Part shown: positions 45,624 through 53,885 of the stretch, in pieces
How the letters are laid out: every line of letters starts with the position of its first letter
How positions within the stretch are numbered: position 1 is the stretch's first letter
From: an uncultured Lachnospiraceae bacterium
GTDB lineage: Bacteria; Bacillota; Clostridia; Lachnospirales; Lachnospiraceae
NCBI GenBank assembly: GCA_947629865.1
Contig: CANRFJ010000005.1
Span: 62,001-126,000 of the forward strand
Length of the DNA: 64,000 nt
Direction: 5' to 3'
Program-made: the position numbers and the translations under genes
The notes under the pieces: generated by a model
Databases searched by the model: none
What the model saw: the letters and a program-made list of their open reading frames with translations, nothing else
What the model was told of the DNA's origin: nothing

Positions 45624-48467
45624 CTACGCGTTTTTTATATACCCGTTCTCGGACGGCCCGAAATAGGATTCCGGCAGTCCGCCCTTATACAGCACCAGTT
45701 TCTGCAATACCAGTCCCGCCTCCACGCCGTAGATGGTTATGGTGTGGGTTCCCGGCGCCAGCGATACACCGCTCTCGCCATAGTGGCAGTTGTTCAGGAC
45801 GCCCTCGCCCCAGTCGCGCTCATGCCCGTGGCCGCCGCCGATGTTGTAGTGCTCATCAGGAATCGTCTTTACCGGCTCCGGCCTGCTGCCGTCAAAGGAA
45901 ACGGCATAGCGCATGTTGCGCCCGTCCTCCAGATTGTTCGTGGGCGCTGTGATCACGCGGAGCGTGTAGTCCCCGCCCTCTCGGATAAGCACCCGATATT
46001 CCACGGCCGGAGCAATTCCGATCTCATCAAAGTTGCGCTCCAGCGGATAGATTTTCAGAGACGATACGGTTTTTCCATATTCCTCCAGACAGCGCCAGCG
46101 ATAACCGTCCCTCTCCCAGTCGGCGGCGTAATGTCCGGCCTCGATTGCCGTCACGCCATCGCGCTCCACAAAGGTCATCGGCGAAAGGGAAGCCTCGTCC
46201 ACACAGACGGCCCTGGCCTTTACTGTCACTTCGCTCCCCGCCGCGGCTACCCGAATAGAAAATTCGCTGTTCTCTGTGATCTGACTCCAGTCCATGGAGA
46301 CGGCATACACCCTCACAGACGCCACCGGAGCCAGACACTGCTCTATCTGTACGGCCGGACTGTCCCAGGAGACCTTCGCCTCCAGAGGACCCGCCCCGGC
46401 ATTTGCCACCTGTATGCGCCAGGTCTCTTTTCCCACGCTTGTAAATTCCGGAAGGATAACCGTCCCCCCGCTGACAAAGGAATCTCCGTTTTCCGCCAGG
46501 ACGAACATTCTGTCGTCTGCCGCCGGAACCGTCTGCGTCACCTCCGGGTAGTGCCAGCCCTCGTCATTCCAGTGCTCGAAGCAGACATGGGCCGACATCA
46601 TCATGCCCTTCCACTTCCCTCCGGCCATTTTTTCATTGTAGTAATCGGTCAGTTCTTTATCATAGGCGATACATTTTTCGACCTTGGCGGCATAGTCGGC
46701 CGCCGCAGATACTCCGTTTTCCGCATAAAATTTGTTTTTCGCCGCATAGAGGTTCATCAGCTGGACATTGGCTCCCGCCACCGCCGGATAGTACACAAGC
46801 CCGAAAAAGGCGTCGCGACATTCCTCCGGAATCTTATCGTCTATGTCGTCGGCCATTCTCTTGATCCTGCGGCACAGGTGAATCATATGATCCGCTTCCC
46901 CATAGTGGGTTACATGATAGGTCTCCGGACGTGTTACTTCCGGCCTGCGGTTCCCGTGCATTCGGGTATAGGCCTTCAGCACCGCGGTGATCTCCTCCTG
47001 TACCTCCTCGTCCTCAAGATAGCCCCCGAACTGCTGCGCCACCCATTTTCTGAGAAATGCGTCTGTCTCATTGGGGTGGTCGATTCCCAGACTGTCGTAA
47101 TCATAGGCTAACGCCATATAATAGGAAAGCGGCAGCTCCTGAGGGCGGATATCCCCGACATTGACAATCCACAAATCCCGTATGCCATACTCATATGCCA
47201 TTGTCAGCTGCTCCCATATCTTCGGGAGGGGGGTGGAGTTTACCCACTCATAGGAGACCGGCGCCCCGTGGTAGTCAAAATGGTAATACAGTCCCCAGCC
47301 CGCCTGACGGTTCCTGGTTTCCTCCGTCGGCAGGGTGCGCACGTTTCCAAAGTTGTCGTCAGAGAGAAGGAGCGTGGTATCTTCCAGTCCGTCCCAGTCC
47401 TTCAGTCCCTTCACGCCGTCACCGCCGTAATAGTATTCCTCCACTTCCTTATAGAGAGCCAGCATTTTCGGCATACCGTCGCAGCCCTTTTCCTTCAGGA
47501 TACGGTTCTGGTCTGTGATAATCTGCCGGAGCAGTTCCACATTTTCCTGAACGGAGGAACCCTCCGGCAGCATCGTGGTGTCCCGCTCGCCCCTCATGCC
47601 AATGGTAATCATGTGCTTGTAGTTTTTATTCCTCTCTACGCCGTCCTCCCAGTAGCGGTAAAGCCCCTGACCGTTGGTGTAGTAGTTCCAGTCCTTTCCA
47701 TAGCCCACGTTGTTGGTATCTGTCTTTACCTTGTCCCACTCCTCGCTGGAGCGCATGAGCGGCTCGTGGTGGGAATAGCCAATCGTGATCCCCAGGCTGG
47801 TAGCCAGTTTCACATTGGCAAGCGCATCGCCGTCGCCGCCGTCCAGACTAAAGGAGGCAGACCACATGGCAGGCCAGAAATAATTTCCCTTTAGGCGCAG
47901 GAGCAGGTCAAATACCCTGTCGTAAAATTTTGCATTGAAATCCCCAAATGTATTCATGACAAAATTTCCCAAAGACGGCCACTCGTCGTTCATGAAAAAT
48001 CCACGGAAGCGAACCGACGGCTCCCGTGAGGTAAACACAATGCTGTCGTCAAAGACGATTTCCGTTTTCCTGCCCGGTCTGGCGTCGGCCCAGTATGTCC
48101 AGGGCGACACGCCTATCGCCTCGGAAATATGATACAGGCCGTGGAGCGTCGCCACGGTCTCCGTCCCCGCCACGACCAGTTTCTTTCCGATAAGGCGCAG
48201 GGCATAACTCTCCCGTCTGCCCTGAATCGCGGACAAATCCAGCCCGTCCTCCGCCGCCATCTTGTCTAACATCGGCGAGCGGCCGAGCGTACCGGCCACG
48301 ATCTGATAGTCCTCCGTCAGCCGCTCCTCCAATGCCGGAGCGGCTCCGGTAACGCTCAGGACGTCCGCGCGGATCTTCTCAGCCACATGATACAGGCCGG
48401 CGTAATCCGGAGCGTCCACATCTACATAAATCCCCGCTGCCCTTCCTTCTTTTACCAGTTCAAACAT
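45624..48467 (-). CDS. Glycoside hydrolase family 115, xylan alpha-glucuronidase
   Basis: A 947-residue cytoplasmic enzyme expected to remove (4-O-methyl)glucuronic acid from xylan-derived oligomers. The N-terminal part (about 1-130) has the family's first domain, ending in LHGLYHISEAIGVSPWTYWAD. The catalytic region (about 140-520) contains FRGFFMNDEWPSLGNFV, LRLKGNYFWPAMWSASF and GYSHHEPLMRS, all typical of GH115, and NVGDIRPQELPLSYYMALAYDYDS. The C-terminal domain carries NNLEDGRNMRYAVSFDG and HTITIYGVEAGLVLQKLVLY. No signal peptide, so the substrate must be imported. Located 68 bases after uxaC, which uses the product. Confidence 0.93.
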   Translation of the reverse strand: MFELVKEGRAAGIYVDVDAPDYAGLYHVAEKIRADVLSVTGAAPALEERLTEDYQIVAGTLGRSPMLDKMAAEDGLDLSAIQGRRESYALRLIGKKLVVAGTETVATLHGLYHISEAIGVSPWTYWADARPGRKTEIVFDDSIVFTSREPSVRFRGFFMNDEWPSLGNFVMNTFGDFNAKFYDRVFDLLLRLKGNYFWPAMWSASFSLDGGDGDALANVKLATSLGITIGYSHHEPLMRSSEEWDKVKTDTNNVGYGKDWNYYTNGQGLYRYWEDGVERNKNYKHMITIGMRGERDTTMLPEGSSVQENVELLRQIITDQNRILKEKGCDGMPKMLALYKEVEEYYYGGDGVKGLKDWDGLEDTTLLLSDDNFGNVRTLPTEETRNRQAGWGLYYHFDYHGAPVSYEWVNSTPLPKIWEQLTMAYEYGIRDLWIVNVGDIRPQELPLSYYMALAYDYDSLGIDHPNETDAFLRKWVAQQFGGYLEDEEVQEEITAVLKAYTRMHGNRRPEVTRPETYHVTHYGEADHMIHLCRRIKRMADDIDDKIPEECRDAFFGLVYYPAVAGANVQLMNLYAAKNKFYAENGVSAAADYAAKVEKCIAYDKELTDYYNEKMAGGKWKGMMMSAHVCFEHWNDEGWHYPEVTQTVPAADDRMFVLAENGDSFVSGGTVILPEFTSVGKETWRIQVANAGAGPLEAKVSWDSPAVQIEQCLAPVASVRVYAVSMDWSQITENSEFSIRVAAAGSEVTVKARAVCVDEASLSPMTFVERDGVTAIEAGHYAADWERDGYRWRCLEEYGKTVSSLKIYPLERNFDEIGIAPAVEYRVLIREGGDYTLRVITAPTNNLEDGRNMRYAVSFDGSRPEPVKTIPDEHYNIGGGHGHERDWGEGVLNNCHYGESGVSLAPGTHTITIYGVEAGLVLQKLVLYKGGLPESYFGPSENGYIKNA

Positions 48468-48535
48468 ATTTACCTCATTTCCGCAGGCGGCCCGCCCGGT
48501 TCCGTGAGGCCCCCTGTCTTTGCTTTGTTGACAGA

Positions 48536-49942
48536 TTACAGATCAAAACCAAAATAATTTACTGCGTTGTAATAGGATATATCCCTCACCAGCTCCCCTA
48601 ACAGTTCATAGTCCTCCGGATACTCTCCGTTTTCCACCAGACCGCCGATATAATTGCACAGGATCCGACGGAAATACTCATGCCGCGGATAGGAGATAAA
48701 GCTGCGGGAATCGGTGAGCATACCGATGAAGTTGCCGAGCAGACTGAGAGAGGCAAGCGACTTCATGTGCTCCTCCATTCCATATTTGTGGTCGTTGAAC
48801 CACCAGGCGGCTCCCTGCTGGATCTTCCCCCGTATGCCGTCTCCCTGGAAGCAGCCGATCATCGTGCCAATCAGGGCGTTGTCGGCGGGGTTCAGGGAAT
48901 ATATAATGGTTCGCGGGAGGTTTCCGTCCCGGTTCAGCGCGTTCATGAAATCCGCCACGTCCGCCGCGAATCCCTCCGGATTGATGCAGTCGATACCGGC
49001 ATTGGCGCCCGCGCTCCGGTAGATAAGCTCATTGTTCTCCCTTTTGGCTCCGTAGTGCAGCTGCATGGCCCAGTTTCTCTTTTTGTACTCCGCTCCAAGA
49101 AACAGCATCATCATGGTCTTAAAGGAGAGCAGTTCCTCCCGTGTAAGGCTCTCGCCCGCAAGGCTCCTCCGGACAAGCCGCTCCATATCCTCCCCGCTGA
49201 CAGGACGAAACTCCGCATAGTCCAGTCCGTGGTCGGAAATGCAGCACCCTCTCTCCGCAAAATAGTCAAGCCGCTTCACCAATGCCTGCTTCAGGGTGGT
49301 AAAATCCACGATCTCTACGCCGCTCACCGCAGAGAGTCTCTCCATATAGGCCGCGTATTCTTCCTTTTCCGGACACATGGCCAGATCCGGTCGCCATGCC
49401 GGAAGCACCTTTACCCCGAATTCCCTGTCCGCCGCAATCTGCTCGTGGTAGTGCAGATCGTCCGCCGGATCGTCCGTGGTACACACGAGCGTCACATTTG
49501 ACATGCGGATAAGATTTCTGGCCGACATCTCCGGCTTCCGCAACATCTCATTGCACGAATCGTAAATCTCTTTCCAGTTCTTTTCACTCAGCGTCTCATA
49601 AATCCCAAAGTAGCGCTGCAGCTCCAGATGGCACCAGTGATACATCGGGTTGCCGATACACTTTGGGAGCGCACGGGCAAAGGCATGGAATTTTTCCTCG
49701 TCAGAGGCGTCTCCCGTTATGTATTTTTCATCAATCCCATGGGAGCGCATGACACGCCATTTGTAGTGATCGGCGCCGAGCCACAGTTCGGTCATGTTTT
49801 TAAATCGGATATCCTCTGCAATCTCCCGCGGCTCCAGGTGGCAGTGGTAATCGAGCACCGGAACCTGTTCTGCGTACTCATGATAGAGCTTCTTCGCCAC
49901 CTCGGACTGCAGTAAAAAATCTTCATTCATAAACGGCTTCAT
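48536..49942 (-). CDS. uxaC: Glucuronate isomerase (uronate isomerase)
   Basis: Converts D-glucuronate to D-fructuronate (and galacturonate to tagaturonate), the first step of hexuronate use. It has 468 residues, the family norm, with an amidohydrolase-like barrel. The metal-binding HxH is in VLDYHCHLEPREIAEDI, next to FKNMTELWLGADHYKWRVMR and RSHGIDEKYITG, which mark UxaC. The later blocks CTTDDPADDLHYHEQI and ALGTM-like ALIGTMIGCFQGDGIRGK are present, with SRSFISYPRHEYFRRILC near the end. AGAGGAGG precedes the ATG, and a promoter sits at 49976-50004. It reads into the GH115 gene, so the two form a glucuronoxylan-use operon. Confidence 0.95.
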   Translation of the reverse strand: MKPFMNEDFLLQSEVAKKLYHEYAEQVPVLDYHCHLEPREIAEDIRFKNMTELWLGADHYKWRVMRSHGIDEKYITGDASDEEKFHAFARALPKCIGNPMYHWCHLELQRYFGIYETLSEKNWKEIYDSCNEMLRKPEMSARNLIRMSNVTLVCTTDDPADDLHYHEQIAADREFGVKVLPAWRPDLAMCPEKEEYAAYMERLSAVSGVEIVDFTTLKQALVKRLDYFAERGCCISDHGLDYAEFRPVSGEDMERLVRRSLAGESLTREELLSFKTMMMLFLGAEYKKRNWAMQLHYGAKRENNELIYRSAGANAGIDCINPEGFAADVADFMNALNRDGNLPRTIIYSLNPADNALIGTMIGCFQGDGIRGKIQQGAAWWFNDHKYGMEEHMKSLASLSLLGNFIGMLTDSRSFISYPRHEYFRRILCNYIGGLVENGEYPEDYELLGELVRDISYYNAVNYFGFDL

Positions 49943-49961
49943 AAAAATCCAACCTCCTCTA

Positions 49962-49990
49962 TTGCGTTACTTTAGATTTTATCATATAAT
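49962..49990 (+). promoter_or_regulatory. SigA promoter of the FliK-like gene
   Basis: TTGCGT (49962-49967) and TATAAT (49985-49990) are separated by 17 bases. The predicted start near 49997 leaves a leader of about 39 nt. Confidence 0.6.
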
Positions 49991-50004
49991 TGAGGTATTC
50001 ACAA
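49976..50004 (-). promoter_or_regulatory. SigA promoter of the uxaC operon
   Basis: On minus, TTGTGA (50004-49999) and TAAAAT (49981-49976) are separated by 17 bases. It overlaps the divergent promoter of the FliK-like gene, so the two may compete. Confidence 0.55.
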
Positions 50005-50035
50005 CGTATATTTTGTAAGGAAAGGAGGCAGCGCC

Positions 50036-51916
50036 ATGGCGATCATCAGCAATACCGTCCAGAATAATACGAGGGGTTCTTCCTCGACCGTTCCCCCGCG
50101 CTCCCGTACCTACCGCTCCGGCAATTCCATGTTAAAACTACAGGAGGGGCAGACTTTGAAGGGCGTGATCAGCGATATACACGGAAGCGAGATCACCCTG
50201 TCCATGGAAGACGGCTCCTCCTTTACAGGCAGGCTGCCGGACGCCAGCCAGTATTCCATCGGCCAGAAGGCCGCCTTCCAGATTACCAGTCTGGATAACA
50301 ATACGATTTTTATGAAGACGCTGACCGACGCCTATCTCCTCGATATAGAGGACACGATCGAACAGGCGCTGGAGGAGGCCGGTCTGCCCAAGACTCCGAG
50401 AAACCTTGACGTTGTCCGCAGCCTTTTGCAGAACCAGCAGTCCATCAGCCGAGACAGTATTCTCTCCTCGATCCGGCTCTGCGCCCAATTTCCGGAGGCG
50501 GATGTAAATGCCGTGATCACCATGCGCCGCCTGAATCTTCCCATGACGCCGGAATCGGTGCGGCAGTTTGAAAGTTATCAGAACCAAAGCCATTCTCTGT
50601 TATATAAAATGGACGCCCTCACAGACTCTATAAGCGATATGCTCACCTCTATCGGAAACCAGGTGCCGCGCCTGGCAAAGGAGGTCGGAACAGGGCTCCT
50701 GTCCATGGCTCTGGAGGGACAGCCCTCCCTGGAGGAGACGGTTCTGGCACAGGCCGCCGCTGAGGCAGAGGGGGGCGGAGACGTTGTCTATGACGCCGAG
50801 GGCAACCCTGTAGCTCTCTCCCAGAGTGCGGAGACTGGCAGCGCGCAGATGCCCGGCGGGGAGGCGGCGGACGCCGCCGGAGCGCTTCCGGCGGATATGG
50901 CAGAGAAGGGCGTACCGGAAGACGTCGCCGCAGAGGGGGCCGCTTCCGGCAGGACTCCCGAAGGGGACGTCCCACCCGACGGGCCGCTCGCCCGCATGAA
51001 GCAGCTTTTTTCCAATCTCACAGACGGAAATGCCGCCATGAAAAATGCCGTGGCCGATTCCGGACTCGCGGAGGACTACCGCACTCCCTTTATCCACGAA
51101 CAGGCCGGATTTATCCTGCCGCCGGAGGAGCGGGAGGCTTTCGCCCGATTTTTATCGGATTTTCCTCTCCCGGAGACACTCCGGCAGGGAGTGGCGGACG
51201 GCTCTGTCACGGCCAGGGAATTTCTGACGCAGATCCGGCGCGCCTTTGCCGATATGACGGAGGCACAGGCCGGCTCTCTCCTGGCCTCCAAGCCCTTCCA
51301 TGCCTTTGTGAAGGCGCAGTTTATGTCCGGCTGGACTCTGTCGCCGGAGCAGTTAAAGCAGGAAAATGCCCTGGATACCGTCTATGACAAAATGTCCCGT
51401 CAGTTTGAAGCGCTGTCGCACTTCAGCGAGCAGACTCTGGGACGGGATCTGTTCACCCAGATGTCCGGAACCGCCTCGGATATGAGTGAAAATCTGGACT
51501 TCATGAAGACGCTGAACCAGACCTTTCAGTATATCCAGCTTCCCCTCAAGCTGCAAAACCAGAATGCCCACGGGGATTTGTACGTCATGACGCGCAAGGA
51601 AGCATTAAAAAAAGATCCCCGCAACCTGAAAGTGCTCCTCCATCTGGATATGGAGCATCTGGGGACTCTGGATATTCAGATTGCAAGGGAGAACACGGCT
51701 GTCTCCGCCCGATTTTTTGTATCCAGCAAGGAGACCAAAAATCTTCTGGAGCGGAACATGGAGCTTCTGTCTGACGCCATCAACAAACAGGGCTATGCCT
51801 TTTCTCCGGAGCTTTCCCTGAAGGAAAAGGACGTGGATATCGTCAATGACTTCATCGCCTCAGAAGCTCCGCCCGTAGGGGATTTGAAACGGTATAATTT
51901 TGATCTGAGGGCGTAA
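50036..51916 (+). CDS. FliK-like protein (flagellar hook-length control C-terminal domain)
   Basis: A 626-residue protein without signal peptide. The C-terminal part (about 480-600) looks like the Flg_hook domain of FliK: LPLKLQNQNAHGDLYVM, then VLLHLDMEHLGTLDIQI, AVSARFFVSSKETKNLLERN and LLSDAINKQGYAF. The N-terminal part (about 1-130) carries a small beta domain (LKGVISDIHGSEITLSMEDG), and an Ala/Gly/Glu-rich disordered stretch (about 240-330) follows, the usual FliK layout. In many Clostridia such a gene is next to an FlhB-type export switch gene; here it stands alone, divergent to uxaC and convergent with a PilZ gene. No flagellar gene is seen in the window. AAAGGAGG precedes the ATG. Confidence 0.72.
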   Translation: MAIISNTVQNNTRGSSSTVPPRSRTYRSGNSMLKLQEGQTLKGVISDIHGSEITLSMEDGSSFTGRLPDASQYSIGQKAAFQITSLDNNTIFMKTLTDAYLLDIEDTIEQALEEAGLPKTPRNLDVVRSLLQNQQSISRDSILSSIRLCAQFPEADVNAVITMRRLNLPMTPESVRQFESYQNQSHSLLYKMDALTDSISDMLTSIGNQVPRLAKEVGTGLLSMALEGQPSLEETVLAQAAAEAEGGGDVVYDAEGNPVALSQSAETGSAQMPGGEAADAAGALPADMAEKGVPEDVAAEGAASGRTPEGDVPPDGPLARMKQLFSNLTDGNAAMKNAVADSGLAEDYRTPFIHEQAGFILPPEEREAFARFLSDFPLPETLRQGVADGSVTAREFLTQIRRAFADMTEAQAGSLLASKPFHAFVKAQFMSGWTLSPEQLKQENALDTVYDKMSRQFEALSHFSEQTLGRDLFTQMSGTASDMSENLDFMKTLNQTFQYIQLPLKLQNQNAHGDLYVMTRKEALKKDPRNLKVLLHLDMEHLGTLDIQIARENTAVSARFFVSSKETKNLLERNMELLSDAINKQGYAFSPELSLKEKDVDIVNDFIASEAPPVGDLKRYNFDLRA

Positions 51917-51962
51917 TTTCCCGCCCCAAGGGGAGAGGTAAAAAATTTTTTGTAAAATAAAA

Positions 51963-51984
51963 GGCCGGGCTTTGCCGCCCGGCC
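51963..51984. terminator. Bidirectional intrinsic terminator between convergent genes
   Basis: GGCCGGGC (51963-51970) and GCCCGGCC (51977-51984) form an 8-bp stem with a 6-base loop. TCTTTTTTA follows on plus, and AAAA at the other side gives a T-run on minus. It can stop both the FliK-like and the PilZ transcripts. Confidence 0.85.
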
Positions 51985-52003
51985 GTCTTTTTTACCTGTC
52001 CGC

Positions 52004-52348
52004 TCACTCCTCCAGCGAAGCTGCGTAATCATTGATCACATAGTCCATAATAGATGCAACGCCCACAATCTCGCAGCCGTACACATAGCTGTCGTCCTGC
52101 TTCTGCTGACGGATAATCCGCACCACGCAGTTTAAGGCGTCCTTTTCACCCAATACCAGCCTTGCATTGAAATAGTACCCAATCGGCAGCACACTCTTTG
52201 CACGGAAGCCAATCCCCGCCTTGGAGACATCAATAACCTCGATGGGCTCGTTGATGTTTTCCACCTTGACATTGTCCTGCTTAAACAGCGAGGAAATCTC
52301 AAGCTCCAGCTTGGCCGGCCACCGCTTTTCCCTTCTCATCTCAATCAT
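52004..52348 (-). CDS. PilZ-domain cyclic di-GMP receptor
   Basis: A 114-residue single-domain protein. The RxxxR motif is RREKR (about 4-8), and the second c-di-GMP contact is DVSKAGIGF (about 48-56), in the usual place after a short strand. The rest is the PilZ beta barrel, with YYFNARLVLGEKD and YGCEIVGV. Effect on a partner cannot be told. The start at 52348 is preceded by GAGAGGAACT. The gene lies 102 bases after gatB on the same strand, with two hairpins between, and pairs in theme with the diguanylate cyclase at 4558-5832. Confidence 0.82.
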   Translation of the reverse strand: MIEMRREKRWPAKLELEISSLFKQDNVKVENINEPIEVIDVSKAGIGFRAKSVLPIGYYFNARLVLGEKDALNCVVRIIRQQKQDDSYVYGCEIVGVASIMDYVINDYAASLEE

Positions 52349-52390
52349 AGTTCCTCTCATTCCGCCGCCTCAGCGGCTATTTCATAAGTG

Positions 52391-52439
52391 GGGATTTGCA
52401 CACCGGCACAAATCCCGGATTGAAAATTTTAATTTTCAA
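52391..52439 (-). other. Two palindromes between gatB and the PilZ gene
   Basis: GGGATTTG (52391-52398) pairs with CAAATCCC (52409-52416). A palindrome of nine-base arms (TTGAAAATT and AATTTTCAA) spans 52420-52439 directly after the gatB stop. They likely close the gat transcript or fold the PilZ leader; no clean T-run follows. Confidence 0.4.
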
Positions 52440-52450
52440 CCTTTACTCCA

Positions 52451-53884
52451 TTATTGTAACAACTCCTGTAAAATTTTATTTACCATTCCCGGATCCGCTT
52501 TTCCCTGCATCGCCTTCATGGTCTGCCCAACCAGGAAACCAATGGCTTTTTTCTTGCCTGCCTTATAATCCGCTACTGACTGTGGATTATCTGCCACTAC
52601 CTTCTCTATGGTCTCCCGCAGAGCTCCTTCATCATTTACAGTTCCAAGTCCATTATCCTCTACAAATTGCTCTACGTCAATATTTTCTTCAAATATTTTT
52701 TCAAAAACTTCTTTTGCCACGGTTGAATTGATGGTTCCCTTGTCCGCCAGTTCAATCAGGCTGGCGAGGTTTTCCGGTGAAAACGTGATGTCCTCCGGCT
52801 CCATCTCCCGCTCCTTCAACAGGCGCATGGTCTCGCCCATCAGCCAGTTGGACACCTTCTTCGGCGCGGCTCCGAGCGCCACCGTCTCCTCGAATATGTC
52901 CGCCATTTTCTTGCTGGCGGTGATAATGGAGATGTCGTACTCCGGAATACCAAATTCCTCCCTGTACCGCTCTGCCTTCTCATTCTGGAATTCCGGCTGT
53001 TTTTCGCGAATCCGGTCAATCCACTCATCGCTGATTACCACAGGCGTCAGATCCGGATCCGGAAAGTAGCGGTAATCCTGGGCGTCCTCCTTGGAGCGCA
53101 TGGCGTAGGAATACTCCTTGTTGTCGTCCCAGCGCCTCGTCTCCTGAATCACTTCGCCGCCGTCCTCCAGCACCTCGATCTGGCGCTCCCTCTCATTTTC
53201 AATGGCCCTTGCAATGGCCTTAAAGGAGTTCAGGTTCTTCATCTCCGTTCGCGTACCATACTCCTCCGCTCCCACTTCCCTCACCGAGAGGTTGACGTCG
53301 GCGCGCATGGAGCCCTCGTTGAGCTTGCAGTCCGACGCTCCCAGATACTGTATCGTGGTGCGCAGTTTTTCGAGATAGGCGATCACTTCGTCGGCGCTGC
53401 GCATATCCGGCTCGGACACAATCTCGATAAGGGGCACGCCCGATCGGTTGTAATCCACGAGGGAGCAGTCCGCCCACTCGTCATGCACCAGTTTTCCGGC
53501 GTCCTCCTCCATATGAATCTCGTGGATCCCCACCTGCTTTCTGCCTCCCGCCGTATCGATCTCCACATGGCCGTCGATGCAGATCGGCAGATACAACTGG
53601 GAAATCTGATAGTTCTGGGGATTATCCGGATAAAAATAATTCTTGCGGTCAAACTTGCAGTACTGGTTGATGTTGCAGTTCAATGCCAGCCCCACCGCCA
53701 TGGCATATTCCACCACCTGTTTGTTCAGCACGGGAAGGGAACCCGGCATTCCGGTACATACCGGACAGGTGTGGGTATTCGGCGCGCCGCCGAAGGCGGT
53801 AGAACAGCCGCAGAATATTTTTGTCTTAGTTGCCAGTTCCACATGCACTTCCAGTCCGATTACGGTTTCATATTGCTTGCTCAT
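52451..53884 (-). CDS. gatB: Asp/Glu-tRNA amidotransferase subunit B
   Basis: Kinase and tRNA-binding subunit of GatCAB, which amidates misacylated Asp-tRNA(Asn) and, in many bacteria, Glu-tRNA(Gln). Starts MSKQYETVIGLEVHVELATKTK. The zinc site is CGCSTAFGGAPNTHTCPVC (about 24-42). The catalytic cradle includes FDRKNYFYPDNPQNYQISQ, GIHEIHMEEDAGKLVHD and DYNRSGVPLIEIVSEPD. The C-terminal helical and YqeY-like tail (about 330-477) has NWLMGETMRLL, LIELADKGTINSTVAKEVFE and GFLVGQTMKAMQGKADPGMV. AGGAGG stands before the ATG at 53884. Last of the aspS-gatC-gatA-gatB operon. Confidence 0.96.
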   Translation of the reverse strand: MSKQYETVIGLEVHVELATKTKIFCGCSTAFGGAPNTHTCPVCTGMPGSLPVLNKQVVEYAMAVGLALNCNINQYCKFDRKNYFYPDNPQNYQISQLYLPICIDGHVEIDTAGGRKQVGIHEIHMEEDAGKLVHDEWADCSLVDYNRSGVPLIEIVSEPDMRSADEVIAYLEKLRTTIQYLGASDCKLNEGSMRADVNLSVREVGAEEYGTRTEMKNLNSFKAIARAIENERERQIEVLEDGGEVIQETRRWDDNKEYSYAMRSKEDAQDYRYFPDPDLTPVVISDEWIDRIREKQPEFQNEKAERYREEFGIPEYDISIITASKKMADIFEETVALGAAPKKVSNWLMGETMRLLKEREMEPEDITFSPENLASLIELADKGTINSTVAKEVFEKIFEENIDVEQFVEDNGLGTVNDEGALRETIEKVVADNPQSVADYKAGKKKAIGFLVGQTMKAMQGKADPGMVNKILQELLQ

Positions 53885-53885
53885 C

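Noticed and set aside
45744-47111. Plus-strand open frame of 455 codons opposite the GH115 gene
   Set aside because: Antisense to a well-supported glycoside hydrolase and without a ribosome site or recognisable domain.
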